NCBI GenBank assembly: GCA_001508835.1
Contig: LGFB01000084.1
Span: 1-6,156 of the forward strand
Direction: 5' to 3'
Length of the DNA: 6,156 bases
Source: a bacterium 42_11
GTDB lineage: Bacteria > Synergistota > GBS-1
In this document: piece by piece, positions 1 to 5,504 of the stretch
Layout of the letters: each line of letters starts with the position of its first letter
Numbering within the stretch: position 1 is the stretch's first letter
Program-made: the position numbers and the translations under genes
Notes under the pieces: generated by a model
The model's database searches: none
Seen by the model: the letters and a program-made list of their open reading frames with translations, nothing else
What the model was told of the DNA's origin: nothing

Positions 1-263
1 GGTTCAAGAAGGATTCGGACTTCATAGTGGTCTTCGAGCTCCTTGGTATTTACTCCTCTTACCGTTCTGAGCTTTCCCCTTTTGATCACTAATCCTTCAT
101 CCTCGAGCTTTTTGAGAGCATCACGTACAGGGGTTATACTTACCTTGAATATCTGAGCGAGCTCTCTCTCTACCAGCTTTTCTCCAACCTTTCTCTTGCG
201 CGAGATTATTTCTTCCTTTAATTTTTCGTAAATTTTGTCTCCGAGTGTTTTCTTTCTTTTCAA
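1..263 (-). CDS. GntR-family transcriptional regulator, FCD-like, N-terminal part (runs off the window)
   Basis: DNA-binding repressor or activator of the GntR family; only the first 87 complete codons are in the window. The winged helix-turn-helix spans about residues 10-70: KIYEKLKEEI helix, then GEKLVERELAQIF (27-39), VSITPVRDALKKLEDEGLV (41-59) and a basic wing RGKLRTVRGV. It is followed by ELEDHYEVRILLEP, which matches the start of the FCD effector domain of the FadR subfamily (established family pattern: E..E.YEVR..LE). The start is TTG at 263-261. An in-frame TGA at 272-270 excludes anything further upstream, and AGGAG at 277-273 lies 9 nt before the TTG. An ATG at 270-268 belongs to another frame. 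The gene has its own promoter overlapped by palindromes, suggesting autoregulation. FCD regulators often sense organic acids, but the ligand cannot be inferred here because the effector domain is missing. Confidence 0.9.
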   Translation of the reverse strand, partial: MKRKKTLGDKIYEKLKEEIISRKRKVGEKLVERELAQIFKVSITPVRDALKKLEDEGLVIKRGKLRTVRGVNTKELEDHYEVRILLE

Positions 264-272
264 TTTCCATCA

Positions 273-277
273 CTCCT
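273..277 (-). promoter_or_regulatory. Ribosome binding site that decides the TTG start of the GntR gene
   Basis: AGGAG on the minus strand, 9 nt before TTG 263-261. A TGA stop lies in the same frame between the two (272-270), so the TTG is the only start that keeps the full winged-helix domain. Confidence 0.75.
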
Positions 278-291
278 GATGTATCAAATTT

Positions 292-324
292 CTTCACGTA
301 TGATAGCAATTTTGCTATGTGAAG
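292..324. promoter_or_regulatory. Two overlapping palindromes, likely operator for the GntR regulator
   Basis: The inner palindrome is ATAGCAA-TT-TTGCTAT (303-318), with perfect 7-bp arms centred at 310.5. The outer one pairs CTTCACGTA (292-300) with TATGTGAAG (316-324), 8 of 9 positions complementary, centred at 308. Together they cover the -10 box, the spacer, the edge of the -35 box and the expected start site of the regulator's promoter. Dimeric GntR proteins bind palindromes and commonly repress their own genes, so an autoregulatory operator is inferred. The same site lies about 70 bp upstream of the divergent gene's expected start and might act on it too. Confidence 0.55.
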
Positions 325-328
325 TCAA
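300..328 (-). promoter_or_regulatory. Sigma70-type promoter of the GntR gene
   Basis: On the minus strand a -35 box TTGACT (328-323), a 17-nt spacer and a -10 box TATCAT (305-300) are seen. Transcription would start near 293, giving a leader of about 30 nt to the TTG start. The match to consensus and the exact 17-nt spacing make this a convincing promoter, though it is untested. Confidence 0.75.
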
Positions 329-378
329 TATGCAATTTAAAAAATGAAATGGGTGTCTTATCTCTTATATATGTCCAG

Positions 379-387
379 TGTTATAAT
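379..387 (+). promoter_or_regulatory. Extended -10 promoter of the small divergent gene
   Basis: TGTTATAAT contains a perfect TATAAT (382-387) with the upstream TGn extension. No good -35 box is visible 16-18 nt upstream, as is usual for extended -10 promoters. Transcription would begin near 394, just before the AAGGAGG ribosome site at 395-401. That leaves a very short leader and rules out the longer reading that begins at 319. Confidence 0.6.
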
Positions 388-411
388 AAGAGAAAAGGAG
401 GGTGGAGGGAT

Positions 412-648
412 ATGCGCATAGAAACAGGTAGGTTTTACCTTTGGAATAGGGTTAATCAGATTTACAAAAGTGAGAACCAACCTGTTAATCAGGTTAGTAA
501 GAACGGCATTGAAGAAAATAATAAATTGGTTTTAAGGGTAGCTCATCAGCGAGAGGCTCAACCTCCTGCGGAAAAAGAGACTTATACTAAAGATGGAGAA
601 CGCGTATCTTATGTTCCACCGGGAGAAGTTTTTGAGGCTCAAGGCTAA
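412..648 (+). CDS. Small protein of unknown function, 78 residues
   Basis: I do not recognise this protein. The ATG at 412 is preceded by AAGGAGG (395-401, 10 nt away) and by an extended -10 promoter, so the coding region looks real; an in-frame ATG at 319 lies upstream of that promoter and is rejected. The N-terminus is amphipathic (MRIETGRFYLWNRVNQIYKS). The middle, about residues 20-55, is rich in Asn, Gln, Glu and Lys and probably disordered. The C-terminus is a compact Gly/Pro/Tyr segment, DGERVSYVPPGEVFEAQG. No signal peptide, membrane segment, cysteine or zinc motif is present, so a soluble cytoplasmic protein is most likely. It is divergent from the GntR gene and followed after 57 bp by a tRNA gene with its own promoter, so it appears to be monocistronic. 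It might be controlled by the GntR protein through the shared intergenic region. Confidence 0.7.
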   Translation: MRIETGRFYLWNRVNQIYKSENQPVNQVSKNGIEENNKLVLRVAHQREAQPPAEKETYTKDGERVSYVPPGEVFEAQG

Positions 649-663
649 GTTTATCTGCTTAAC

Positions 664-692
664 TTGATTTTTTCCTTCCTGGTTGGTATAAT
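664..692 (+). promoter_or_regulatory. Promoter of the tRNA-Gly transcript
   Basis: A -35 box TTGATT (664-669), a 17-nt spacer and a perfect -10 TATAAT (687-692) with a TGG extension just before it (684-686). The expected start is near 699, some 7 nt before the mature tRNA 5' end. The near-consensus design fits a stable RNA gene. Confidence 0.8.
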
Positions 693-705
693 CGATGATG
701 GTGGT

Positions 706-781
706 GCGGATATAGCTCAGTGGGTAGAGCATCGGCTTCCCAAGCCGAGGGTCGCGGGTTCGAGTCCCGTTATCCGCTCCA
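706..781 (+). tRNA. tRNA-Gly, anticodon CCC, CCA encoded
   Basis: A complete 76-nt cloverleaf. The acceptor stem GCGGATA (706-712) pairs with TATCCGC (771-777). The D arm is GCTC/GAGC (715-718, 727-730). The anticodon stem TCGGC/GCCGA (732-736, 744-748) encloses loop TTCCCAA, putting anticodon CCC at 739-741. The variable loop has 5 nt, and the T arm GCGGG/CCCGT holds TTCGAGT. U73 (778), the C2-G71 pair and C35/C36 are the known identity elements of bacterial glycine tRNA. CCA is genomically encoded (779-781). It reads GGG codons. No terminator hairpin follows, so the transcript may continue into the gene at 820. Confidence 0.97.
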
Positions 782-819
782 CCTTTTATTTTTATCTTCG
801 GAGAGGAGGTGCAAACTTG

Positions 820-1227
820 ATGGAAGAACTTGGAAAGGAGGTTCAGGAGGAGGCTTGGAAAGGCGAGATTTTAAGCGATATAAGGCGCAAAGAAAGCGAA
901 TTAAGAGAGAGAGTTATGTACAGCGAAGAGGAGCTTCTTGAGGAGATAAAGAAAAAATGGCTTGAGGTATTAGAGGAGTTTAACAGGGAGGATAAGATAG
1001 TTTTTGCCTATTTCAGAGGAGCGGAAGCTACAAGGGTTTCTTTTGAGGATGCATCTGTTAGGATTTTTTTTAGAGGACTCGACATTAGCTTTATAGAATA
1101 TGTTGAGGATCCAAAGGTGAAGAAGTTTATCGAGAAGGTTTTTCAGCGTGTTTTAGGGATAAGGCTTTCTGTTAATTGTGCTCTTGAATCTAAGAATTGG
1201 GAACCCGTTCGTGAAGAGGAGATATAA
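820..1227 (+). CDS. Free-standing protein resembling the C-terminal domain of DNA polymerase III gamma/tau (DnaX)
   Basis: A 135-residue soluble protein. The ATG at 820 follows GAGGAGGT (803-810) by 9 nt; the open frame continues upstream through the tRNA, but that part is not coding. Residues 1-45 are a charged helical segment rich in Glu and Lys. From about residue 46 the pattern is KKKWLEVLEEF, then FAYFRGAEATRVSFEDASVRIFF, then a helix VKKFIEKVFQRVLG and a final strand IRLSVNCAL, ending near ESKNWEPV. From memory this order (W..vL..., A.l..a..v....-..i.F, IE..l..vlG..i.v) resembles the tail of Gram-positive-type DnaX proteins, where it follows the AAA+ clamp-loader region. No ATPase motifs are present, so it would be a tail domain alone, perhaps a polymerase- or clamp-loader-binding partner. 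This is a recalled resemblance, not a search result. The downstream radical SAM gene overlaps its 3' end, so translation may be coupled. Confidence 0.8.
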   Translation: MEELGKEVQEEAWKGEILSDIRRKESELRERVMYSEEELLEEIKKKWLEVLEEFNREDKIVFAYFRGAEATRVSFEDASVRIFFRGLDISFIEYVEDPKVKKFIEKVFQRVLGIRLSVNCALESKNWEPVREEEI

Positions 1228-2176
1228 TTCCCTCAACGAATATTTTAGAGAAAAATTTGGAAAAAGAGTTCAAAAAGTTACATTAGATGCTGGCTTTTAT
1301 TGTCCCAACAGAGATGGTCGCTTAAGTCGCGGAGGGTGTATATTTTGCGATGAGAAGGGTAGCGGTCGAGGGGAATATGGGATTTTAAGCCTCAAGGAAC
1401 AGATGGAAAGGGCTTATATGTTTTTAAGCAAACGCTATGGGACTGATCTGTTTATGCTTTACTTTCAGGCATTCACAAATACGTATGCTCCCCTTCAAAA
1501 GTGTATAAATATATTTGAGGAGGGATTAAAAGAAGCTTCAAAGCTTTTTAAAGTAGTAGGGTTGTCTGTAGGAACACGGCCCGATTGCGTTCCCGATCCT
1601 TTTCCAGAGATGTATGCTTCCTTTAAGGGAAGGGTAGAAGAGCTATGGTTGGAGCTTGGTTTGCAAAGCATAAACCATAAGACTTTGAAGCTTATAAACA
1701 GGGGGCACACGCTTGCAGAATTTATAGATGCGGTGATAAGAAGTAAAAAATGGGGGATAAAAGTTTGTGCGCATGTCATACTTGGCTTGCCGGGCGAAGG
1801 GAAAGAAGATGCCATCGAAATGGCGAGAATTCTATCCGCCTTAAGGGTAGATGGAGTAAAAGTTCATCCACTTTATGTGGTTAAGGGAACTCCTTTGGAG
1901 GAGATGGTTAACGAAGAGGAATATAAACCTCTTATGCTTGATGAGTATGTGGATTTATGTGTTGCCTTTTTGGAGCATTTATCTCCTGATGTGGTAGTTC
2001 ATAGGTTAACGGGTGAGACTGCTAAAGAGAACCTTCTTGCGCCTGATTGGATTCTTGATAAGACAAAGGTTTTAAAGAGGATAGAAGAAAGATTAATAAG
2101 CGAAGATACATGGCAAGGTAAAAAGCTCAAGCTTGGTTTAACTCACGAAGAGCTTTGTCCTCTCGTAGAAAGGTAG
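1178..2176 (+). CDS. TIGR01212-family radical SAM protein (YhcC/YtqA type; MnmL candidate)
   Basis: Predicted [4Fe-4S]/S-adenosylmethionine enzyme of 332 residues. The family's cluster motif is present as C42-PNRDGRLSRGG-C54-IF-C57 (C-x11-C-x2-C, rather than the usual C-x3-C-x2-C). Further hallmarks are YFQAFTNTYAPLQ (95-107), GLSVGTRPDCVPD (128-140), LWLELGLQS (156-164), INRGH (173-177), CAHVILGLPGEG (197-208) and KVHPLYVVKGTP (228-239). Family members include E. coli YhcC and B. subtilis YtqA; the YtqA branch was named MnmL for converting cmnm5(s2)U towards mnm5(s2)U in tRNA. Which branch this is cannot be settled by eye. The GTG at 1178 overlaps the upstream gene by 50 nt and has only a weak ribosome site; GTG 1211 (17-nt overlap, 321 residues) is an alternative that keeps all motifs. 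The 3' end overlaps convergent mnmG by 34 bp, a partner in the same tRNA pathway. Confidence 0.93.
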   Translation: MLLNLRIGNPFVKRRYNSLNEYFREKFGKRVQKVTLDAGFYCPNRDGRLSRGGCIFCDEKGSGRGEYGILSLKEQMERAYMFLSKRYGTDLFMLYFQAFTNTYAPLQKCINIFEEGLKEASKLFKVVGLSVGTRPDCVPDPFPEMYASFKGRVEELWLELGLQSINHKTLKLINRGHTLAEFIDAVIRSKKWGIKVCAHVILGLPGEGKEDAIEMARILSALRVDGVKVHPLYVVKGTPLEEMVNEEEYKPLMLDEYVDLCVAFLEHLSPDVVVHRLTGETAKENLLAPDWILDKTKVLKRIEERLISEDTWQGKKLKLGLTHEELCPLVER

Positions 2177-4026
2177 ATGCTTAACAAAGATATATCTGCA
2201 GGGCTTACCCCTGAAATTCTTGATGCTTGTCCTAACGAAATGGGTTTTATCTTCTTCAGCTTTTCTCTTCCCTCGTTTGACAAACCGGGAATTGCATCGT
2301 AGTCTATATCAGGTGGGATCTTTTTGTTTTCCATCTTCTTAAAGTATTCCACTAAGGAAAGTTCTCTTTTTATATATCCTTCATATTTTATTTCAATTTC
2401 CACTTGCTTTCTTTCTTCAGGGTTTAGATTGTTGTTACAAGAAGGATCTATTTCCATGATCTTTTCTATTGTTACTTCTGGTCTTTTTAGAAGTTGAGCT
2501 AACGTAACGGGTTGCTCTATAGGAGAGCTTCCTATCGACCTAAGAATTTCGTTTACCTTATCGCTGGGAGGGACTCGGACTGCGTTTAATCTTCTTATCT
2601 CCTCTTCAACTCTTTTCCTTTTTAGAAGAAACCTTTCGTACTCATCTTTTCTTATCAATCCTACCTTGTATCCATAGGGGGTTAGTCTAAAGTCGGCGTT
2701 ATCTTGCCTTAAAAGGAGTCTATACTCCGCTCTTGATGTTAATATTCTATAAGGTTCTTCTGTTCCCTTGGTTACAAGATCGTCTATTAGAACTCCTATA
2801 TATGCTTCTGCCCTGCTTAGTATGAGGGGTTCTTCTCCTCTCAGCTTTAAAGCGGCGTTTATACCTGCTATAAGGCCTTGAGCTGCTGCCTCTTCGTATC
2901 CCGATGTTCCGTTTATTTGCCCTGCCATAAATAGTCCTTCTATCTCTTTGGTTTCAAGAGAAGGTTTAAGCTGGGTTGGAAACACGAAATCATATTCTAT
3001 GGCGTACCCGGGTCTCATAATTTCCGCCTTTTCTAGCCCGGGTAGCGATCTTACCATCTTTATTTGAACGTCTACTGGTAAACTGGTGGAAAAGTTTTGG
3101 AGATAAAATTCTAATGTTCGTTTGCCCTCGGGCTCTAAAAATACGGTGTGGGAACTTCTATCTGGAAATCTTACTACTTTATCTTCTATAGAGGGACAGT
3201 ATCTTGGTCCTCTTCCTTCTATAACTCCCGTAAAGAGAGGAGACCTGTCAAGAGAGCTTCTTATTATTTCATGGGTTTTTTCGTTAGTTCTGGTCATCCA
3301 GCAGAAGTATCCTCTGCAGAGCTTTTTTTCTGATCTGAAAGAAAAGGAAAGTGGTTCATCTGCTGATGGTTGTGGGACAAGGCTTGAGAAGTCGATCGTC
3401 TTCCCATCTATTCGTGCACAGGTTCCTGTTTTTAGTCTCCCAAGTTTAAGCCCTATTTTTTTAAGAGATTCTGAAAGTTTCCATGCGGCCGTTTCTCCAA
3501 GTGGTCCACTTTCGAAGTGGGTTAACCCTATATGAACTAATCCCCTGAGGTAAACTCCGGTAGCTACTATCACGCATTTACCTCTAAATACCCATCCTTC
3601 TCTTAATCCTACTCCTATTACTTTCCCATTTTCTACCAAAATCTCTTCTACCATTCCCTGTTTTACATCCAAGTTTTTCTGGTTTTCAAGAACCCTTTTC
3701 ATTCTAAGGTGGTATTCTCTCTTGTCTGCCTGAGCCCTGTAGGCTTGAACAGCTGGTCCTTTACTTTCATTTAGAATTCTTATGTGAATCATTGTTTCGT
3801 CGATGTTTCTACCCATTTCTCCTCCAAGGGCATCTATCTCTCTAACTAGGTGGCCTTTGCCAGGGCCTCCTATAGATGGGTTGCACGCCATAAGGCCTAT
3901 ACTGTCTAAGTAGAGAGTTAAAAGCAGCGTCTGACAGCCCATTCTTGCGGCTGCCAGTGCGGCTTCACAGCCTGCGTGTCCTCCTCCAATGACTATGACA
4001 TCATACCTTTTGGGATATTCTAACAC
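2143..4026 (-). CDS. mnmG: tRNA uridine-5-carboxymethylaminomethyl(34) synthesis enzyme MnmG (GidA)
   Basis: FAD-dependent partner of the GTPase MnmE; together they install the aminomethyl-type group at C5 of wobble uridine 34 in a set of tRNAs, in the cytoplasm. At 627 residues it is full length for the long MnmG form. Visible motifs: FAD site VIGGGHAGCEAALAA (12-26), CNPSIGGPGKGHLVREID (48-65), GPAVQAYRAQADK (90-102), YCPSIEDKVVRF (276-287), GQINGTSGYEEAAAQG (369-384), TSRAEYRLLLRQDNAD (430-445), and the C-terminal helical region for tRNA/MnmE contact with IKYEGYI (546-552) and SRISGVSPADI (602-612). The redox cysteines known from E. coli (47 and 277) are present as C48 and C277. An unusual detail is TGTCARID (200-207) where TGTPPRID is usual. 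The GTG start at 4026 is fixed by an upstream in-frame TGA (4035-4033) and a strong ribosome site. It lies 22 bp behind the oxidase gene, probably in one operon. Confidence 0.98.
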   Translation of the reverse strand: MLEYPKRYDVIVIGGGHAGCEAALAAARMGCQTLLLTLYLDSIGLMACNPSIGGPGKGHLVREIDALGGEMGRNIDETMIHIRILNESKGPAVQAYRAQADKREYHLRMKRVLENQKNLDVKQGMVEEILVENGKVIGVGLREGWVFRGKCVIVATGVYLRGLVHIGLTHFESGPLGETAAWKLSESLKKIGLKLGRLKTGTCARIDGKTIDFSSLVPQPSADEPLSFSFRSEKKLCRGYFCWMTRTNEKTHEIIRSSLDRSPLFTGVIEGRGPRYCPSIEDKVVRFPDRSSHTVFLEPEGKRTLEFYLQNFSTSLPVDVQIKMVRSLPGLEKAEIMRPGYAIEYDFVFPTQLKPSLETKEIEGLFMAGQINGTSGYEEAAAQGLIAGINAALKLRGEEPLILSRAEAYIGVLIDDLVTKGTEEPYRILTSRAEYRLLLRQDNADFRLTPYGYKVGLIRKDEYERFLLKRKRVEEEIRRLNAVRVPPSDKVNEILRSIGSSPIEQPVTLAQLLKRPEVTIEKIMEIDPSCNNNLNPEERKQVEIEIKYEGYIKRELSLVEYFKKMENKKIPPDIDYDAIPGLSNEGREKLKKIKPISLGQASRISGVSPADISLLSIYLSTRGQSSS

Positions 4027-4030
4027 ACAT

Positions 4031-4040
4031 GATCACCTCA
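4031..4040 (-). promoter_or_regulatory. Strong ribosome binding site that fixes the mnmG GTG start
   Basis: The minus strand reads TGAGGTGATC, nine bases of which (GAGGTGATC) are complementary to the conserved 3' tail of 16S rRNA (GATCACCTC). GAGG at 4039-4036 is 9 nt before the GTG at 4026-4024. An ATG at 4030-4028 is out of frame. TGA at 4035-4033 closes the mnmG frame upstream. Confidence 0.75.
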
Positions 4041-4047
4041 AGTATAT

Positions 4048-4053
4048 ATTATA
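4048..4053 (-). promoter_or_regulatory. Possible internal -10 box in front of mnmG
   Basis: TATAAT on the minus strand overlaps the TAA stop of the oxidase gene. At 17-18 nt spacing the -35 candidates are GATACT or TGATAC, both poor, and there is no TGn extension. The surroundings are AT-rich, so a chance match is quite possible. If used, it would give mnmG an independent transcript with a leader of about 15 nt. Confidence 0.25.
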
Positions 4054-5464
4054 TTACCTTTCCAGGGTTAAGTATCATATTGGGGTCAAATATCCGTTTT
4101 ATTTCCCTCATTATTCTAATCTCCGTTGAGGGCTTAGTTTTAAGAAAGGTTTTCCTTTTTAAAAGGCCTACCCCGTGTTCTCCACTTCCAGATCCTCCGA
4201 GTTTTATAGCTTCTTCTATTAGCTCTTCTACTATCTTTTCAGAAAGGGAAATCCAATCTTCGGGGGAGACATCTTTGGGTTTGAATAAGGCAGGGTGAAG
4301 GTTGCCATCCCCCATGTGTCCTATCGTAGCTGTTTTAACGCTGTATTTCTTCTCTACTTCCTTAATCTTTTTTAACATAATGGGTATTTCCGATACGGGA
4401 ACGATAATATCTCCGCTTAGGGAAACGAATGGGTCTTTGTTTCTCAGGGCCTCTGTAAGTTCTCTCCTGATTCTCCAAATTTTTTCCGAGTTAGTCTTAT
4501 TATCTGCAACGAAAACATCTAGTGCTTTGTTTTTAAGACAGCTTTTTCCCACTTTTTCATAAGCTTCTTCAAGTTCCTTTTTTGACCTTTCTTCAATTTG
4601 GATTATTAAAAATGCTTGGGCGTTTCCTTGGAGGGGTAAAGAAAAATTTAAGAATTGACTTGCAATGTCTACTGATGTTTTGTCCATGAATTCAATAGCT
4701 GTTGGCAAGACTTTTGCTTCTAAAAATAAGGCTTTTACCGCTTCTATGGCCTCTTCGATGTTTCTAAAGGGTACCAGGAGATCTACCGTTCCCTTAGGTA
4801 GAGGAAGCAAATTCAATATAAGTTTAGTGAAGATGCAAAGGGTTCCTTCCGAACCTATTAGTAGGTCGAGTAAGTCGTATCCCCATGTTTCCTTTCTTCT
4901 TTTTCCTCCCAGATTTAACACCTCTCCTGTGGGAAGGACTACTTCGGCTCCGAGCACGTGTTTTCTAGTACTTCCGTATTTAATCACTTTGCTTCCTCCG
5001 GCGTTCGTTGCCACATTTCCTCCTATAGAGCTTAAACCGACACTCATGGGGTATCCCGCATAATATAATCCTTCTTCCTCCACTTTTCTACATAAATCGT
5101 TTGTTATGACTCCTGGTTCAACAACAGCTACTCTGTTTGTTTTGTCTATCTCGAGTATCCTGTTCATTTTTTCCATAGATATTACTATGCCTCCATACAA
5201 GGGTATAGCTGCTCCTGCGAGTCCGCTTCCAGCTCCACGTGGGGTTACAGGTATGTGGTATACGTTCGCAAGCTTCATTATTTTAGAAACTTCACCTGTG
5301 TTTTCGGGTTTAACTACTACTTCAGGGGGGTTGCAAAATATTTTTCCAGATTCATCGCAGGCATAGTTTTCGAGTTTTTCTTCGTCTTTATAAATTACGT
5401 CTCCCTCTCCGCAGATTTCTATAAGTTTTTCTATAATCTCAATGTCTATCTTTCCATAATTCAC
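4049..5464 (-). CDS. FAD-binding oxidase of the GlcD/D-lactate dehydrogenase family
   Basis: Flavoenzyme of the VAO/PCMH family, expected to oxidise a 2-hydroxy acid such as glycolate or D-lactate to the 2-oxo acid. Its 471 residues match the usual GlcD length. The N-terminal FAD domain carries PPEVVVKP (46-53), PRGAGSGLAG (75-84), YPMSVGLSSIGGNVATNAGG (138-157) and IGSEGTL (203-209). The C-terminal FAD-oxidase domain carries TIGHMGDGNLH (380-390), GEHGVGLLKR (428-437) and FDPNMILNPGK (459-469), the family's metal- and substrate-site signatures. Cys210 stands where Gly is usual in GSEGTLGI. The start is GTG at 5464-5462, with GGAGG (5477-5473) 8 nt upstream. No GlcE, GlcF, Fe-S or Etf partner is in the window, so the electron acceptor is unknown. 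The neighbouring symporter upstream may supply the acid; mnmG follows after 22 bp, probably on the same transcript. Confidence 0.93.
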   Translation of the reverse strand: MNYGKIDIEIIEKLIEICGEGDVIYKDEEKLENYACDESGKIFCNPPEVVVKPENTGEVSKIMKLANVYHIPVTPRGAGSGLAGAAIPLYGGIVISMEKMNRILEIDKTNRVAVVEPGVITNDLCRKVEEEGLYYAGYPMSVGLSSIGGNVATNAGGSKVIKYGSTRKHVLGAEVVLPTGEVLNLGGKRRKETWGYDLLDLLIGSEGTLCIFTKLILNLLPLPKGTVDLLVPFRNIEEAIEAVKALFLEAKVLPTAIEFMDKTSVDIASQFLNFSLPLQGNAQAFLIIQIEERSKKELEEAYEKVGKSCLKNKALDVFVADNKTNSEKIWRIRRELTEALRNKDPFVSLSGDIIVPVSEIPIMLKKIKEVEKKYSVKTATIGHMGDGNLHPALFKPKDVSPEDWISLSEKIVEELIEEAIKLGGSGSGEHGVGLLKRKTFLKTKPSTEIRIMREIKRIFDPNMILNPGKVI

Positions 5465-5504
5465 TTCTTTAGCCTCCCCTTAAAAGCGTGTTTGAAAGAA
5501 ACAG

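Noticed and set aside
121..309. Minus-strand reading frame of 62 codons overlapping the GntR gene
   Set aside because: It is a shadow in another frame; the GntR frame gives a clear winged-helix protein.
319..411. Longer start at 319 for the small plus-strand protein
   Set aside because: It begins upstream of the extended -10 promoter at 379-387 and lacks a ribosome site; ATG 412 has AAGGAGG.
706..781. tRNA gene as an integration site for a mobile element
   Set aside because: No integrase gene and no second copy of the tRNA 3' end were seen in the window.
664..819. Upstream extension of the gene at 820, reading from an ATG at 664 through the tRNA
   Set aside because: It runs through the tRNA promoter and the whole tRNA gene; the GAGGAGGT ribosome site supports the ATG at 820.
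2150..2190. Possible bidirectional terminator between the convergent genes (CTTTGT and ACAAAG arms)
   Set aside because: Only 6-bp arms with a gap of more than 20 nt and no T-run; too weak to call.
3507..3523. Small inverted repeat with CCACTT and AAGTGG arms inside mnmG
   Set aside because: It encodes the conserved THFESGPLG region and has no T-run; probably chance.
4031..4040. Plus-strand GATCACCTCA resembling the 3' end of 16S rRNA
   Set aside because: It is simply the complement of a strong ribosome binding site; no other rRNA sequence is present.
4029..5366. Several plus-strand open frames opposite the oxidase gene
   Set aside because: They are Ser/Pro-rich antisense shadows without ribosome sites or recognisable domains.
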